Shown here one piece after another: positions 8,794 to 16,174 of a stretch of DNA of 64,000 nt. Every line of letters begins with the position of its first letter. Positions within the stretch are counted from its first letter, which is position 1. The stretch spans positions 34,412 through 98,411 of the forward strand of contig JBFWRS010000010.1 of NCBI GenBank assembly GCA_050248795.1, given 5' to 3'. The translations under genes were made by a program, and so were the position numbers. The notes beneath the pieces are model-generated. The model was given only the letters and a program-made list of their open reading frames with translations. It was not told the origin of the DNA and did no database searches. This DNA is from CAZTDU01 sp050248795 (lineage in GTDB: Bacteria > Pseudomonadota > Gammaproteobacteria > Burkholderiales > SG8-39).

Positions 8794-9298
8794 AGCCATC
8801 AGCGACGGCAAGTTCGTCGAGCTGACCTACAGGGTCACCGACAGTAAGACCGGTCATGTCCTCACGCGGGTCGAGTTCCCGCTGGGCTACGTGCATGGCC
8901 ACAACGAGATCCTTGCCCCATCGGTCCACATGGCGCTTGCGGGCAGGACCGCCGGCGAGGTCATCGAAGTGCCGATCGACGGCAACCAGATTTTCGGGCC
9001 GCGCGACGAATCGCTGGTGTTCTCGGACCGGATCGAGAACGTCCCCGAGGAGTACCGGCAGGTCGGCACCTCGATCCTGATGGAGAACGACCGTGGCCAA
9101 ACCCGCAGCTTTCTCGTCACCCACATGGACGACGAGACGCTGACGGTCGACGGCAACAATCCGCTGTGCGGCAGGGAAATCGTCTTTACACTGGAGATCT
9201 TGGCCGTGCGCGACGCGACCGAAGAGGAAACGCGAGCCGGCGGTGCGATCCACGCCGGCGCGGACATCGACCCGTCGCGGCTGAGACCCGTATCCTGA
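8777..9298 (+). CDS. SlyD-like FKBP-type peptidyl-prolyl isomerase
   Basis: A 173-residue FKBP-type prolyl isomerase with the SlyD layout. An N-terminal FKBP half (ELTYRVTDSKTGHVL, PLGYVHGHNEI) is interrupted by an insert-in-flap chaperone segment (QIFGPRDESLVF through the VPEEYRQVGTSIL stretch), then the closing strands VDGNNPLCGREIVFTLEI and the SlyD tail VRDATEEE. The metal-binding His/Cys-rich C-terminal tail of E. coli SlyD is absent. The start is a GTG inside the previous gene, with AAGG upstream; no in-frame ATG exists until the middle of the domain. Its place in the apr operon suggests help in folding or metallation of AprBA, which is inference. Confidence 0.85.
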   Translation: MRPSSEAISDGKFVELTYRVTDSKTGHVLTRVEFPLGYVHGHNEILAPSVHMALAGRTAGEVIEVPIDGNQIFGPRDESLVFSDRIENVPEEYRQVGTSILMENDRGQTRSFLVTHMDDETLTVDGNNPLCGREIVFTLEILAVRDATEEETRAGGAIHAGADIDPSRLRPVS

Positions 9299-9359
9299 TT
9301 GCAGCTACAGCACTCACCAGCACCCACCAGCACCCACGCAACCGCAAGAAAGGCCAGCC

Positions 9360-9521
9360 ATGAGCGACCACAAGCCAGCACCCACCAAGGTTCCCGACGG
9401 CCAGTCGCGCTACTTCACCACGCGCCAGATGCCGGCCAACGACAAGGGCTTCGTCGGTTTCGAGACCGTCTGGGAGCCGATGCAGAAGGAAGCCGAGTAC
9501 CAGACGCCGAAGAAGCCGTAG
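9360..9521 (+). CDS. Small 53-residue protein at the end of the apr operon
   Basis: A short open frame of 53 residues starting at an ATG preceded by AAGAAAGG, 61 bases after the PPIase stop. It encodes a hydrophilic protein with the central stretch SRYFTTRQMPANDKGFVGFE and a Lys/Pro C-terminus (EYQTPKKP). There are no cysteines, membrane span or signal peptide. Codon use is GC-rich at third positions like its neighbours, supporting real translation. The family is not recognised. Since it is the last reading frame before the hairpin between the apr and sat units, it is likely on the apr transcript. Confidence 0.6.
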   Translation: MSDHKPAPTKVPDGQSRYFTTRQMPANDKGFVGFETVWEPMQKEAEYQTPKKP

Positions 9522-9537
9522 GCGCCGTGCCTTGACT

Positions 9538-9561
9538 CGGGCGCGCGGCCTCGCGCGCCCG
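9538..9561. terminator. Hairpin between convergent apr and sat transcripts
   Basis: Perfect 10-base arms (CGGGCGCGCG and CGCGCGCCCG) around the four-base loop GCCT. The hairpin sits between the stop codons of the convergent apr operon and sat. There is no T-run on either side, so it is either a weak bidirectional terminator or an RNA 3'-end stabiliser. Confidence 0.55.
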
Positions 9562-9564
9562 GGA

Positions 9565-10737
9565 TTACTTGTCCAGCGTAGCGTAGTACTCGCGCAGGAC
9601 TTCCAGCACCTCCGGCCGGCTGAACTCCGCCGGTACCGGCGTGCCTTCCGACAGCCACTTGCGCAGTTGCGTGCCCGACACCTGCAACTGGTCCTTCGCA
9701 TCGTGCGGACAGGTTCGCCCCGAGGCCATGCCGCCGCAGCGGTAGCACCAGAACGTCACGTCCATCTTCAGCGCCTGCGTCTCCAGCGCGCCCCTGGGCA
9801 CGCTGTCGAAGATGCGGTGGGCATCGAACGGCCCGTAGTAGCTGCCGACGCCGGCATGGTCGCGGCCGACGATCTGGTGCGAGCAACCGTAGTTCTGGCG
9901 GAACACCGCGTGCAGCAGCGCCTCGCGCGGCCCGGCGTATCGCATGTCCAGCGGATAGCCCGCCTGCACCACGGTATTGGGGCGGAAGTAATGCTCGACC
10001 AGCACGCCGATGGCCTTCGTGCGCACATCGGCCGGGATGTCGCCGGGCTTCAGGTTGCCGAGCAGCGAATGCACCAGCACGCCGTCGCAGGTTTCGATCG
10101 CCACCTTGGCGAGGTATTCGTGCGAGCGGTGCATCGGATTGCGCGTCTGGAACGCCGCGACCTTCGACCAGCCCATTTTCTCGAACGCGGCGCGCGTCTC
10201 GGCGGGCGTCATGAACAGCTCGCCGTAGCGCGCCTTGAAGCCGCCGTCGGACAGCACCGTCACCGGACCGGCGAGATTGACGTTGCCCTGCTCCATCACC
10301 ATTTTCACGCCGGGGTGCGCCGGATCAGCGGTGCCGAACACCGCCTGGCATTCATGCGCCTTGTCGATCGAATACTGCTCGGTGAGCTTCATCGTCGCTA
10401 TCGGCTGGCCGAGCTCGTCGACCAGCGCCACGTCCTCGCCGATCTTCAGTGCGTCCGCGGTGCGCGCGTCGGTGGAAAGCGTGATCGGGATCGGCCAGAA
10501 GAAGTCGCCGGAGGTGCGCAGGTGATCGCACACGCCGCGCCAGTCGGCATGGCCCATGAATCCATCGAGCGGCGTGAAGCCACCGATGCCGAGCATGATG
10601 AGGTCGCCCTTCTCGCGCGACGAAACCTTGACTTTGGGAAGCGAGAGCGCGCGTGCCCGCTCGGCTGCAAGGGCGTCGCCCTGCAGCGCCAGCGGCTTCA
10701 GCGGCCCTCCTCCGTGAGGCGAGACCAATCCGGGCAT
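9565..10737 (-). CDS. sat: Sulfate adenylyltransferase (ATP sulfurylase)
   Basis: A 390-residue homo-oligomeric ATP sulfurylase. Running in reverse it converts APS and pyrophosphate to sulfate and ATP, the substrate-level phosphorylation step after AprBA. The nucleotide-binding motifs are intact: QTRNPMHRSHE at 197-207 with the paired histidines, and VGRDHAGVGSYYGPFDAH at about 280. A PUA-like N-terminal domain precedes them. A Cys-rich element CYRCGGMASGRTCPHD lies near the C-terminus, as in related prokaryotic Sat proteins. The ATG is preceded by AAGGAG. It faces the apr operon and is divergent from chrB. No APS-kinase domain is attached, in line with a dissimilatory role. Confidence 0.96.
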   Translation of the reverse strand: MPGLVSPHGGGPLKPLALQGDALAAERARALSLPKVKVSSREKGDLIMLGIGGFTPLDGFMGHADWRGVCDHLRTSGDFFWPIPITLSTDARTADALKIGEDVALVDELGQPIATMKLTEQYSIDKAHECQAVFGTADPAHPGVKMVMEQGNVNLAGPVTVLSDGGFKARYGELFMTPAETRAAFEKMGWSKVAAFQTRNPMHRSHEYLAKVAIETCDGVLVHSLLGNLKPGDIPADVRTKAIGVLVEHYFRPNTVVQAGYPLDMRYAGPREALLHAVFRQNYGCSHQIVGRDHAGVGSYYGPFDAHRIFDSVPRGALETQALKMDVTFWCYRCGGMASGRTCPHDAKDQLQVSGTQLRKWLSEGTPVPAEFSRPEVLEVLREYYATLDK

Positions 10738-10791
10738 CGAGTTATTCTCCTTGGAGCGTCGTCAGTGCAACAAGCCAGCCATTTTGATTCG

Positions 10792-10824
10792 CTCATAAGC
10801 CGCATTGATTTCAGCGCTTATGAG
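10792..10824. promoter_or_regulatory. Inverted repeat in the sat-chrB divergent promoter region
   Basis: Two perfect 9-base arms, CTCATAAGC and GCTTATGAG, separated by 15 bases, lie in the 127-base gap between the divergent sat and chrB starts. The position about 55 bases upstream of the sat ATG fits an operator for a dimeric regulator. Which protein binds it cannot be read from the sequence. No clear -35/-10 pair could be assigned for either gene. Confidence 0.45.
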
Positions 10825-10864
10825 AGTCACGGCACGCTGCAGGCAGACGCGTTGATAAACTAGC

Positions 10865-11824
10865 ATGATGCCCAGCGAACCAACACCCGGCAACAGCACG
10901 CACTGGCTCGCGGCGGTAGCGCAGTTCCCGGTAGACGAGCCCGCCACGCGCATGAAGGTGCTGCGCACGCTGGAGGCGCTGGGTGCGGCGGTGTTGCGCG
11001 AAGGCGTGTTCCTGTTCCCTGACAACGCCGACAACCGCCAGGCGCTGGATCGCCTTGCGGAATACCTCGCCAAGGCCGCCGGCGGCATGCACGTGCTGCG
11101 GGTCACGGCGTCCTCCGCGCAGCAGCAGGACGCATTCCGCGCCATGTTCGACCGCTCCTCGCGCTATGAGAACCTGTCCAAGACGGTGCGCAGCCTCAAG
11201 GTCGGTTTCGGCGTCGCCGACCCGGCGGCGATCTCGCGCGTGCTGCACAAGCAGCGCCGCGAGTTCGAGTCCATCAGCGCGCTGGATTTCTTCCCCTCCG
11301 GCGCGCACCAGTCGGCAAAGTCGGCGCTCGCGGAAGCCGAAGCGGAGGTGAAGAAGCTGCTGTTCCCGACGCAGTCGCAGGGCGGTCTCGCCGCCGGCGA
11401 GAAGCTGCTCGGGCGCACCTGGATCACGCGGCGGCCGCTGTTCGCCGACCGGCTTGCCTGCGCGTGGCTGATCCGCAGGTTCATCGACCCCGAAGCGCAG
11501 ATGGCCTGGCTGGACAAGGGCCAGCCGCTGCCCCCTTCGGCGATCACGTATGCCTTCGACGGCGCGCACTTCGCCAACAGCGAATCGCGCGTGACGTTCG
11601 AGGAGATGCTGGTGCGGCTCGACCTGGCGAAGAACGCCGCGCTGCTGAAGATCGGCGGCATCGTGCACTTCCTCGAAGTCAAGGGCACGCCGGTGCCCGA
11701 GGCCGCCGGCGTGCAGACGCTGCTGCAGGGCGCCGCGCGGCGCGCCAGTTCCGACGACGAACTGCTGCAGGAGATCGAGAAGACCTTCGACCTGCTTTAC
11801 GAGGCCTATCACCAGCCATCCTAA
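10865..11824 (+). CDS. chrB: ChrB-like chromate-resistance protein
   Basis: A 319-residue protein with the two-domain ChrB arrangement. The N-terminal part (about 10-150, with RVTASSAQQQDAFRAMFD) corresponds to the ChrB N-terminal domain. The C-terminal domain begins at WITRRPLFADRLACAWLIRRFIDPEA, close to the family consensus, and ends with a conserved helical stretch. ChrB proteins are reported as chromate-responsive regulators or accessory proteins beside the ChrA efflux pump. No chrA is present here; instead the gene is divergent from sat, so a link to sulfate or oxyanion handling is possible. Two successive ATG codons make the start ambiguous by one codon. Confidence 0.85.
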   Translation: MMPSEPTPGNSTHWLAAVAQFPVDEPATRMKVLRTLEALGAAVLREGVFLFPDNADNRQALDRLAEYLAKAAGGMHVLRVTASSAQQQDAFRAMFDRSSRYENLSKTVRSLKVGFGVADPAAISRVLHKQRREFESISALDFFPSGAHQSAKSALAEAEAEVKKLLFPTQSQGGLAAGEKLLGRTWITRRPLFADRLACAWLIRRFIDPEAQMAWLDKGQPLPPSAITYAFDGAHFANSESRVTFEEMLVRLDLAKNAALLKIGGIVHFLEVKGTPVPEAAGVQTLLQGAARRASSDDELLQEIEKTFDLLYEAYHQPS

Positions 11825-11855
11825 CGGCCGGCGCACCAGCCATCCTGACGGCCAG
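11810..11855. repeat. Imperfect tandem repeat over the chrB stop codon
   Basis: Two 22-base copies at 24-base spacing, each beginning CACCAGCCATCCT and differing at two positions. The first copy holds the chrB TAA stop; the second carries TGA at the equivalent place. It looks like a local slippage duplication of the gene's 3' end and has no evident function. Confidence 0.7.
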
Positions 11856-11864
11856 GCATCACGC

Positions 11865-13319
11865 CTAGCGGCGCCTCTCCTCCTTCAGTTCGACCAGGTG
11901 CTGCTCGCGCAGCACGCGCAGGCGTGCATCGACCGCCGAGAGTTCGTAGAAGTCCCCATCGCCCGCGGTCTGCGCCAGCTGCAACTGCTCGATGGCGGCC
12001 GCGAGGCTGCCGCGCAGCGCGTACGCCTCGGCCTGCGCGCGGTGCTGCTGCAGGCGCTTGCCCAGCGCTGCGTACGCCCGCGCCTGCAGCGCATGCAAGC
12101 GGTCGTCGCGCGGGTAGTACTTCAGGTTGCGGCTCACCAGGTCGAGCGCATCGGCCGCCCGCGCGAGCTCGTGCAGCGCATCGGCAGCGGCATAGATCAG
12201 CGGCCGGCGGCTGGGATGGCGCTTCATCGCCGCCTCGAGCACCCTGAGCCCGCCCGCGGCATCCCCGCGCGCCTGCAGGATGCGCGCGGCCAGCGTCTCC
12301 AGCATCGGGCTGTCGGCGCCGAGCGCGCGCACCCGGGCAAGCTCGACCCCCGCCTCGCCCGCGCGCTTGGCGCGCAGCAGCGCAACCGCGAGGCCGAACC
12401 GTGCGCCCGCCTCGCTCGCGAACCTGCGGTCCTGGATCACCGCCTGGAACGCTGCCACCGCCTGCTGCGCATCGCCGGCCTCGGCACGCAGCTTGCCGCG
12501 CACCAGGTGGTATTCCAGCGAGTCCGCACGCTGCCGGTACGGCAGGTCGGCGACGCGGTTCTGCGCGTCGGCAATGCGCTCGGTGTTCATCGGGTGCGTG
12601 CGCAGGTAACCCGGGAACGTGCCATCGTCCATCGCGCGGGTGGCACGCTGCAGCTTCTCGAAAAAGAGCGGCATCGCCGCAGGATCGAACCCGGCGCCTG
12701 AAAGCGCCTGGATGCCGATGCGGTCTGCCTCGCGCTCGAAATCGCGCGAGAAATTGAGGAAGCGCTGCACCGAGATTCCCTGCAGTGCGGCGGCCGCGCC
12801 CGCCGCCAGGTCGGGATTCGAGCGCGCCGCGAGGATCGCGGCGATGGTGCCCAGCATCACCGGCATGCTGAGTTTCGACTGGTCGCTGAATTGGCGCGCG
12901 ATATGGCGTTGCGTGACGTGCGCGATCTCGTGCGCGAGCACCGAGGCGAGCTCGGACTCGGTGTCCGAGGCCATGATGAGCCCGGTATGCACGCCGATGA
13001 AGCCCCCCGGCAGCGCGAAGGCGTTGACCGTGACGTCGCGCAGCGCAAAGAACTCGAAATCGTCGCGCGCACCAGGGCTTGCCTCGACCAGCCGCGCGCC
13101 GAGGTTGCGCAGGTACTCCTGCACCTCGGCATCTCCCAGGTAGTCCGGATCGCGCCGGATGTCGCGCATGACGCCCTCGCCGATGCGGCGCTCCATCTGC
13201 GGCGACAGCGTGCTGCTCGACACGTCGCCCAGGTCGGGCAGGCGTTGCGCCGCCGCGAGCGGGGCATGCATGCCGGCAAGCGCGACCAGGGTAAGCAAGG
13301 GAAGCAGGAGCCGGCGCAT
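11865..13319 (-). CDS. M48-family periplasmic metalloprotease, BepA/YfgC-like
   Basis: A 484-residue secreted zinc protease with C-terminal TPRs, the layout of BepA, which helps assemble or degrade outer-membrane beta-barrel proteins such as LptD. A signal peptide (MRRLLLPLLTLVALAG to about AAA) is followed by the metalloprotease core with HEIAH at 130-134 and the third zinc ligand Glu197 in READRIG. The second half (about 250-484) contains TPR-like helices. The frame stays open for about 100 codons upstream, but that part is antisense to moaC and lacks a signal peptide, so the start at MRRLLL is preferred. It is divergent from moaC. Confidence 0.9.
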   Translation of the reverse strand: MRRLLLPLLTLVALAGMHAPLAAAQRLPDLGDVSSSTLSPQMERRIGEGVMRDIRRDPDYLGDAEVQEYLRNLGARLVEASPGARDDFEFFALRDVTVNAFALPGGFIGVHTGLIMASDTESELASVLAHEIAHVTQRHIARQFSDQSKLSMPVMLGTIAAILAARSNPDLAAGAAAALQGISVQRFLNFSRDFEREADRIGIQALSGAGFDPAAMPLFFEKLQRATRAMDDGTFPGYLRTHPMNTERIADAQNRVADLPYRQRADSLEYHLVRGKLRAEAGDAQQAVAAFQAVIQDRRFASEAGARFGLAVALLRAKRAGEAGVELARVRALGADSPMLETLAARILQARGDAAGGLRVLEAAMKRHPSRRPLIYAAADALHELARAADALDLVSRNLKYYPRDDRLHALQARAYAALGKRLQQHRAQAEAYALRGSLAAAIEQLQLAQTAGDGDFYELSAVDARLRVLREQHLVELKEERRR

Positions 13320-13356
13320 GCGATTATGATAACCGTCGCTCCTACAAGTTCCTGAC

Positions 13357-13878
13357 ATGACACGGAAAAGCCGATCCGCACTGACGCATTTCGACCGCCA
13401 GGGCAAGGCCCACATGGTTGACGTCGGCGCCAAGTCCGAGACCCACCGCGTGGCACTCGCCTCCGGCCGCATCCACATGCTGCCGGCGACGCTGCGCGCG
13501 GTCATCGAGGGCAGCGCGAAGAAAGGCGACGTGCTCGGCGTCGCGCGCATCGCCGCGATCCAGGCCGCCAAGAACACGCCGGCGCTGATCCCGCTTGCGC
13601 ACCCGATCGCGATCACGCGCGTCGCCATCGACTTCGACATCGATGCCGATGCCTGCGCGGTGACGATCCTGGCCCGGGTCGAGTGCCGCGGCCGTACCGG
13701 TGTCGAGATGGAGGCGCTGTGCGCCGCCGCGGCGGGACTGTTGACGATCTACGACATGCTGAAGGCCGTGGACCGCGGCATGACCATGACCGGGTTGCAG
13801 CTGGAGGAAAAGCGCGGCGGCAAGTCCGGCAGCTACGTGCGCGGCGCGAAGTCCGGCACGCGGCGGGCCTCGCGCTAG
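13357..13878 (+). CDS. moaC: Cyclic pyranopterin monophosphate synthase MoaC
   Basis: A 173-residue MoaC, which with MoaA makes cyclic pyranopterin monophosphate, the first intermediate of molybdenum cofactor. The family signatures are all visible: MVDVGAKSETHRVA near the N-terminus, KKGDVLGVARIAAIQAAKNT, LIPLAHPI, RTGVEMEAL and IYDMLKAVDRGM with the catalytic Lys-Asp region. The C-terminus carries a basic tail. It stands alone rather than in a moa operon. It would serve molybdoenzymes such as the formate dehydrogenase encoded at the other end of the window. Its stop codon lies in a CTAG shared with the convergent DUF302 gene. Confidence 0.95.
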   Translation: MTRKSRSALTHFDRQGKAHMVDVGAKSETHRVALASGRIHMLPATLRAVIEGSAKKGDVLGVARIAAIQAAKNTPALIPLAHPIAITRVAIDFDIDADACAVTILARVECRGRTGVEMEALCAAAAGLLTIYDMLKAVDRGMTMTGLQLEEKRGGKSGSYVRGAKSGTRRASR

Positions 13879-14360
13879 CGGCCTGCGGCCTCCCGCGCGA
13901 TCGCATCCAGCATCGCGTCCACCTCCGCGAGCGCCGCCTTCGATGCCGGCGACCCGTCGCGGCGCGCGGTGCGCTGGTAGGCGACGAACACCTTCTGCGG
14001 CGAACCCGCCAGCGCGTACACGACGATGCTGTAAGGACACAGCGCCGCGTTCGCGGGATCCGCCTCCATCGCCTTGCGCGACAGCGCGGCGCTGCAGAAC
14101 ACGAAGGCCTGCGCGTCCGCGTAGACCTTGCGCGTCGCGCCGAGGTCCTTGCCGGTGCGCTCGAGCATGCGGCCGACGTAGGACTGGTAGTCCACCACCA
14201 GCCCTCGACCCTCGATGGCAAGCTTCAGGTCGTCGCGCACGTCCTCGAACCTGCCGGCGGCCGGATACGAGACGATGGTGCCGGGTTCCGCCGCCACCGC
14301 CGCCACCCAGGCAAGCGCGGCCAGCAGCGCAGCAACGATCCTAGAGGCGCATGTAGGCAT
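13875..14360 (-). CDS. DUF302-family exported protein
   Basis: A 161-residue protein with a cleavable signal peptide (SRIVAALLAALAWVAAVAA) and a single DUF302 (TT1751-like) domain. Markers are IVSYPAAGRFEDVRDDLKLA, GLVVDYQ and FCSAALSRKAM leading to CPYSIVVY. The function of DUF302 is unknown; members are often found with sulfur-oxidation and respiratory genes. The start overlaps the anti-sigma gene's end by 20 bases, so it is the third gene of the sigma/anti-sigma operon. That links it to the same regulon and to a periplasmic task. The start choice is the only in-frame ATG that keeps a signal peptide. Confidence 0.85.
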   Translation of the reverse strand: MPTCASRIVAALLAALAWVAAVAAEPGTIVSYPAAGRFEDVRDDLKLAIEGRGLVVDYQSYVGRMLERTGKDLGATRKVYADAQAFVFCSAALSRKAMEADPANAALCPYSIVVYALAGSPQKVFVAYQRTARRDGSPASKAALAEVDAMLDAIAREAAGR

Positions 14361-15033
14361 AGCCTTCCGTGGTCTGCAGGCGGCCGATCTCGGCGATGCC
14401 GGACGGCACCACCGTCGCCCCGGGCACCACCTGCGCCGGGCCGATGCCGCGGCGTTCCAGCGTGTTGTAGCAGACGCGGAATTCGACGCCTCTCCTGCCG
14501 AATTCCCGCACCAGCGGCGCGAACTCCGCGCCGGTTTCGTCTCGCGCCCCGCTGAGGAGGAAATCGACGCCGCTGTTGTGCGCAACGACGACCACCTTGA
14601 CCGCCGGCGAAGCCTGCAGGTGGTTGCGCAGGTTGCGCAGCGCCGCACTCGCGGTCTCGCCATTCGAGATGTGGTAGACGACGCGCGGCGCCGGATCCGG
14701 CGCGTGCAGCGGCCCGGCCAGAAACACCCAGCCGGCGAGCAGCAACGCGCATACGCCAGGCGCTGCGAGCGCGAAAGGCGAGCGCAGCAGCGCGGCGACG
14801 CGTCCGCGTGCAGGCAGATCGATGTCCGCATGCAACCGGCGGCGCAGCGCCTCGGGCGCGCGCGGCGCCTGCGCGTGTCGCGCCACCGCCTCGCGCGCCG
14901 CCTCCAGGGCAGCGAGCGTGCGCCGGCAGCGCGCGCACGACTCCAGGTGAGCCTGTACCGCGAGGGCATCCCTGACTTCGAGTTCGCCGTCGACGTGTGC
15001 ATCCAGAAGCCTTGCAGTCTCCGCGCAGTTCAT
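14341..15033 (-). CDS. Membrane anti-sigma factor with periplasmic DsrE-like domain
   Basis: A 230-residue fusion. Residues 1-60 form a zinc-binding anti-sigma domain (zf-HC2/ZAS) with His29-x3-Cys33-x2-Cys36. A single membrane span lies at about 88-107 (APGVCALLLAGWVFLAG). Residues 117-230 form a DsrE/DsrF-like domain (VVYHISNGETASAALRNL to VPSGIAEIGRL), placed in the periplasm, with a single Cys188 in FRVCYNTL. The DsrE part is clearly homologous to the divergent lipoprotein gene. The start codon overlaps the sigma-factor stop as ATGA. Inference: the DsrE domain senses a sulfur species or the lipoprotein, and controls release of the cognate ECF sigma factor. Confidence 0.88.
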   Translation of the reverse strand: MNCAETARLLDAHVDGELEVRDALAVQAHLESCARCRRTLAALEAAREAVARHAQAPRAPEALRRRLHADIDLPARGRVAALLRSPFALAAPGVCALLLAGWVFLAGPLHAPDPAPRVVYHISNGETASAALRNLRNHLQASPAVKVVVVAHNSGVDFLLSGARDETGAEFAPLVREFGRRGVEFRVCYNTLERRGIGPAQVVPGATVVPSGIAEIGRLQTTEGYAYMRL

Positions 15034-15590
15034 GTCCCGGTTTCCTCCTGCCTCGCGCTGCCGGCAATCCGCTCCAGCAGCAGCCGCCGAGACCGGGCCA
15101 GCCTCGACATCACCGTACCCAGCGGAATGCCGGCGATCGAGGCGATCTCGCGATAGCTGCAGCCGTGCAGTTCACGCAGCACCAGCACCTCGCGAAAATC
15201 CGGCGGCAGCGCGCGGATGCAAGCGCGTACCAGCTCCCCCTCGGCGCGCTGCATCGCGGCAGCCTCGGGACTGCGCGGAAACGGGATTACCGCGCCAGCG
15301 GCGGAGGATTCCGCGTCCATGGTTTCCTCGTCGAACTCGCTGGACACCACCCCATGGCGCTCGCGGTCGCGCAGCTCGTGGCAGGCGTTGCGCACGATCT
15401 TCAGCAGCCAACCCCCGCCGTCGCCGCCGCGAAAGGAACCGTAGAACCGGTAGGCGCGCAGGTACGCGTCCTGCACCGCGTCCCGGGCAGCGTCTTCGTT
15501 GCGGGTAAGCCAGAACGCCAGCGCGTACGCCGCATCCAGGTGCGGCAGCATCAGGCGCTCGAAACTCGCGCACTTGTCCTCCGGATCCAT
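15030..15590 (-). CDS. ECF-type RNA polymerase sigma factor
   Basis: A 186-residue extracytoplasmic-function sigma factor with only regions 2 and 4. Region 2 includes ARDAVQDAYLRAYRFYGSFRG and the WLLKIVRNACHELRDRER segment; region 4 ends in the helix-turn-helix CSYREIASIAGIPLGTVMSRLARSR, quoted in parts. A linker of about 40 residues (FDEETMDAESSAAGAVIPFP) separates them. It forms a four-base-overlapping pair with the zinc anti-sigma gene. Divergent promoters with matching elements precede this gene and the DsrE-like lipoprotein, so autoregulation is likely. Proximity to soxYZAXB suggests a sulfur-responsive regulon. Confidence 0.93.
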   Translation of the reverse strand: MDPEDKCASFERLMLPHLDAAYALAFWLTRNEDAARDAVQDAYLRAYRFYGSFRGGDGGGWLLKIVRNACHELRDRERHGVVSSEFDEETMDAESSAAGAVIPFPRSPEAAAMQRAEGELVRACIRALPPDFREVLVLRELHGCSYREIASIAGIPLGTVMSRLARSRRLLLERIAGSARQEETGT

Positions 15591-15603
15591 CGCCCCCCTT
15601 CGT

Positions 15604-15635
15604 CAATGTACCGGTGCCGGGACGATCTTATTCCC
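15604..15635 (-). promoter_or_regulatory. Putative ECF promoter of the sigma/anti-sigma operon
   Basis: On the minus strand GGGAATA, a 16-base spacer, then GGTACA leading toward the sigma-factor ATG. The same -35-like element and the same GGTA core at the same spacing occur on the opposite strand for the lipoprotein gene. The two -35 elements share a perfect palindrome ATTCCCGC-G-GCGGGAAT. This is the arrangement expected of an autoregulated ECF sigma factor. Confidence 0.6.
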
Positions 15636-15640
15636 GCGGC

Positions 15641-15670
15641 GGGAATATTTCCGTACTGATCCCGGTATTG
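15641..15670 (+). promoter_or_regulatory. Putative ECF promoter of the DsrE-like lipoprotein gene
   Basis: GGGAATA, 16 bases, then GGTATTG, mirroring the promoter of the divergent sigma-factor operon. It lies about 40 bases before the lipoprotein start, which has a strong GGGGAGGAGGAAG ribosome-binding site. The central palindrome between the two promoters could in addition bind a repressor. Confidence 0.6.
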
Positions 15671-15709
15671 AGTCTTGCAGCACCACCATCAACCGGGGAG
15701 GAGGAAGTC

Positions 15710-16141
15710 ATGTACCAAAGAATTCTGATCGCGCTATCCGCATTTCTGATGGCAGCCTGCGCCAGTGCGCCGACCGGCCCTGTCGCAGAAGACAAGGTCA
15801 TCTATCACGTAAACCACACCGGATCGCAGGCGGTAAACGCATTGCGCAACATCGGCAACCACCTCGAGGTGAACCCGAAGGCGAAGATCGTCGTCGTCAC
15901 GCATGCGCAAGGCGTCGACTTCCTCTTCAACGACGCCAAGGACAAGAATGGCAATCCCTACCATGTCGCGGTCGAGCAGCTGAAGCACCGCGGCGTGCAG
16001 TTCGACGTCTGCGAGATCACGCTGCGCAACCGCAAACTGCCGCGAAGCAAGTTCATCCCCGAGGCCACGTTCGTGCCCTCCGGCGTCGCGGAGATCACGC
16101 GCCTGCAGCAGCGCGAGGGGTACGCCTACCTGCGTCCCTAG
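15710..16141 (+). CDS. DsrE-like lipoprotein
   Basis: A 143-residue predicted lipoprotein. The lipobox LMAAC puts the acylated cysteine at residue 17 after a short hydrophobic signal. The mature part is one DsrE/DsrF-like domain with KVIYHVNHTGSQAVNALRNI, KIVVVTHAQGVDFLF and VPSGVAEITRLQQREGYAYL. It keeps a single Cys101 (FDVCEITL) aligned with Cys188 of the anti-sigma fusion, so the two domains are paralogs. DsrE-family proteins in sulfur oxidizers can bind sulfur as a persulfide on cysteine. A periplasmic sulfur-carrier or sensing partner for the anti-sigma factor is a reasonable inference. It lies directly upstream of soxY. Confidence 0.85.
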   Translation: MYQRILIALSAFLMAACASAPTGPVAEDKVIYHVNHTGSQAVNALRNIGNHLEVNPKAKIVVVTHAQGVDFLFNDAKDKNGNPYHVAVEQLKHRGVQFDVCEITLRNRKLPRSKFIPEATFVPSGVAEITRLQQREGYAYLRP

Positions 16142-16174
16142 GCGCGCGACGGGTTGTCAGGAGCGTGCAAACAG

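Noticed and set aside
9532..9545. TTGAC near the apr-sat hairpin as a further Crp/Fnr site
   Set aside because: The second half-site GTCAA is absent and it lies between two gene ends, not in a promoter.
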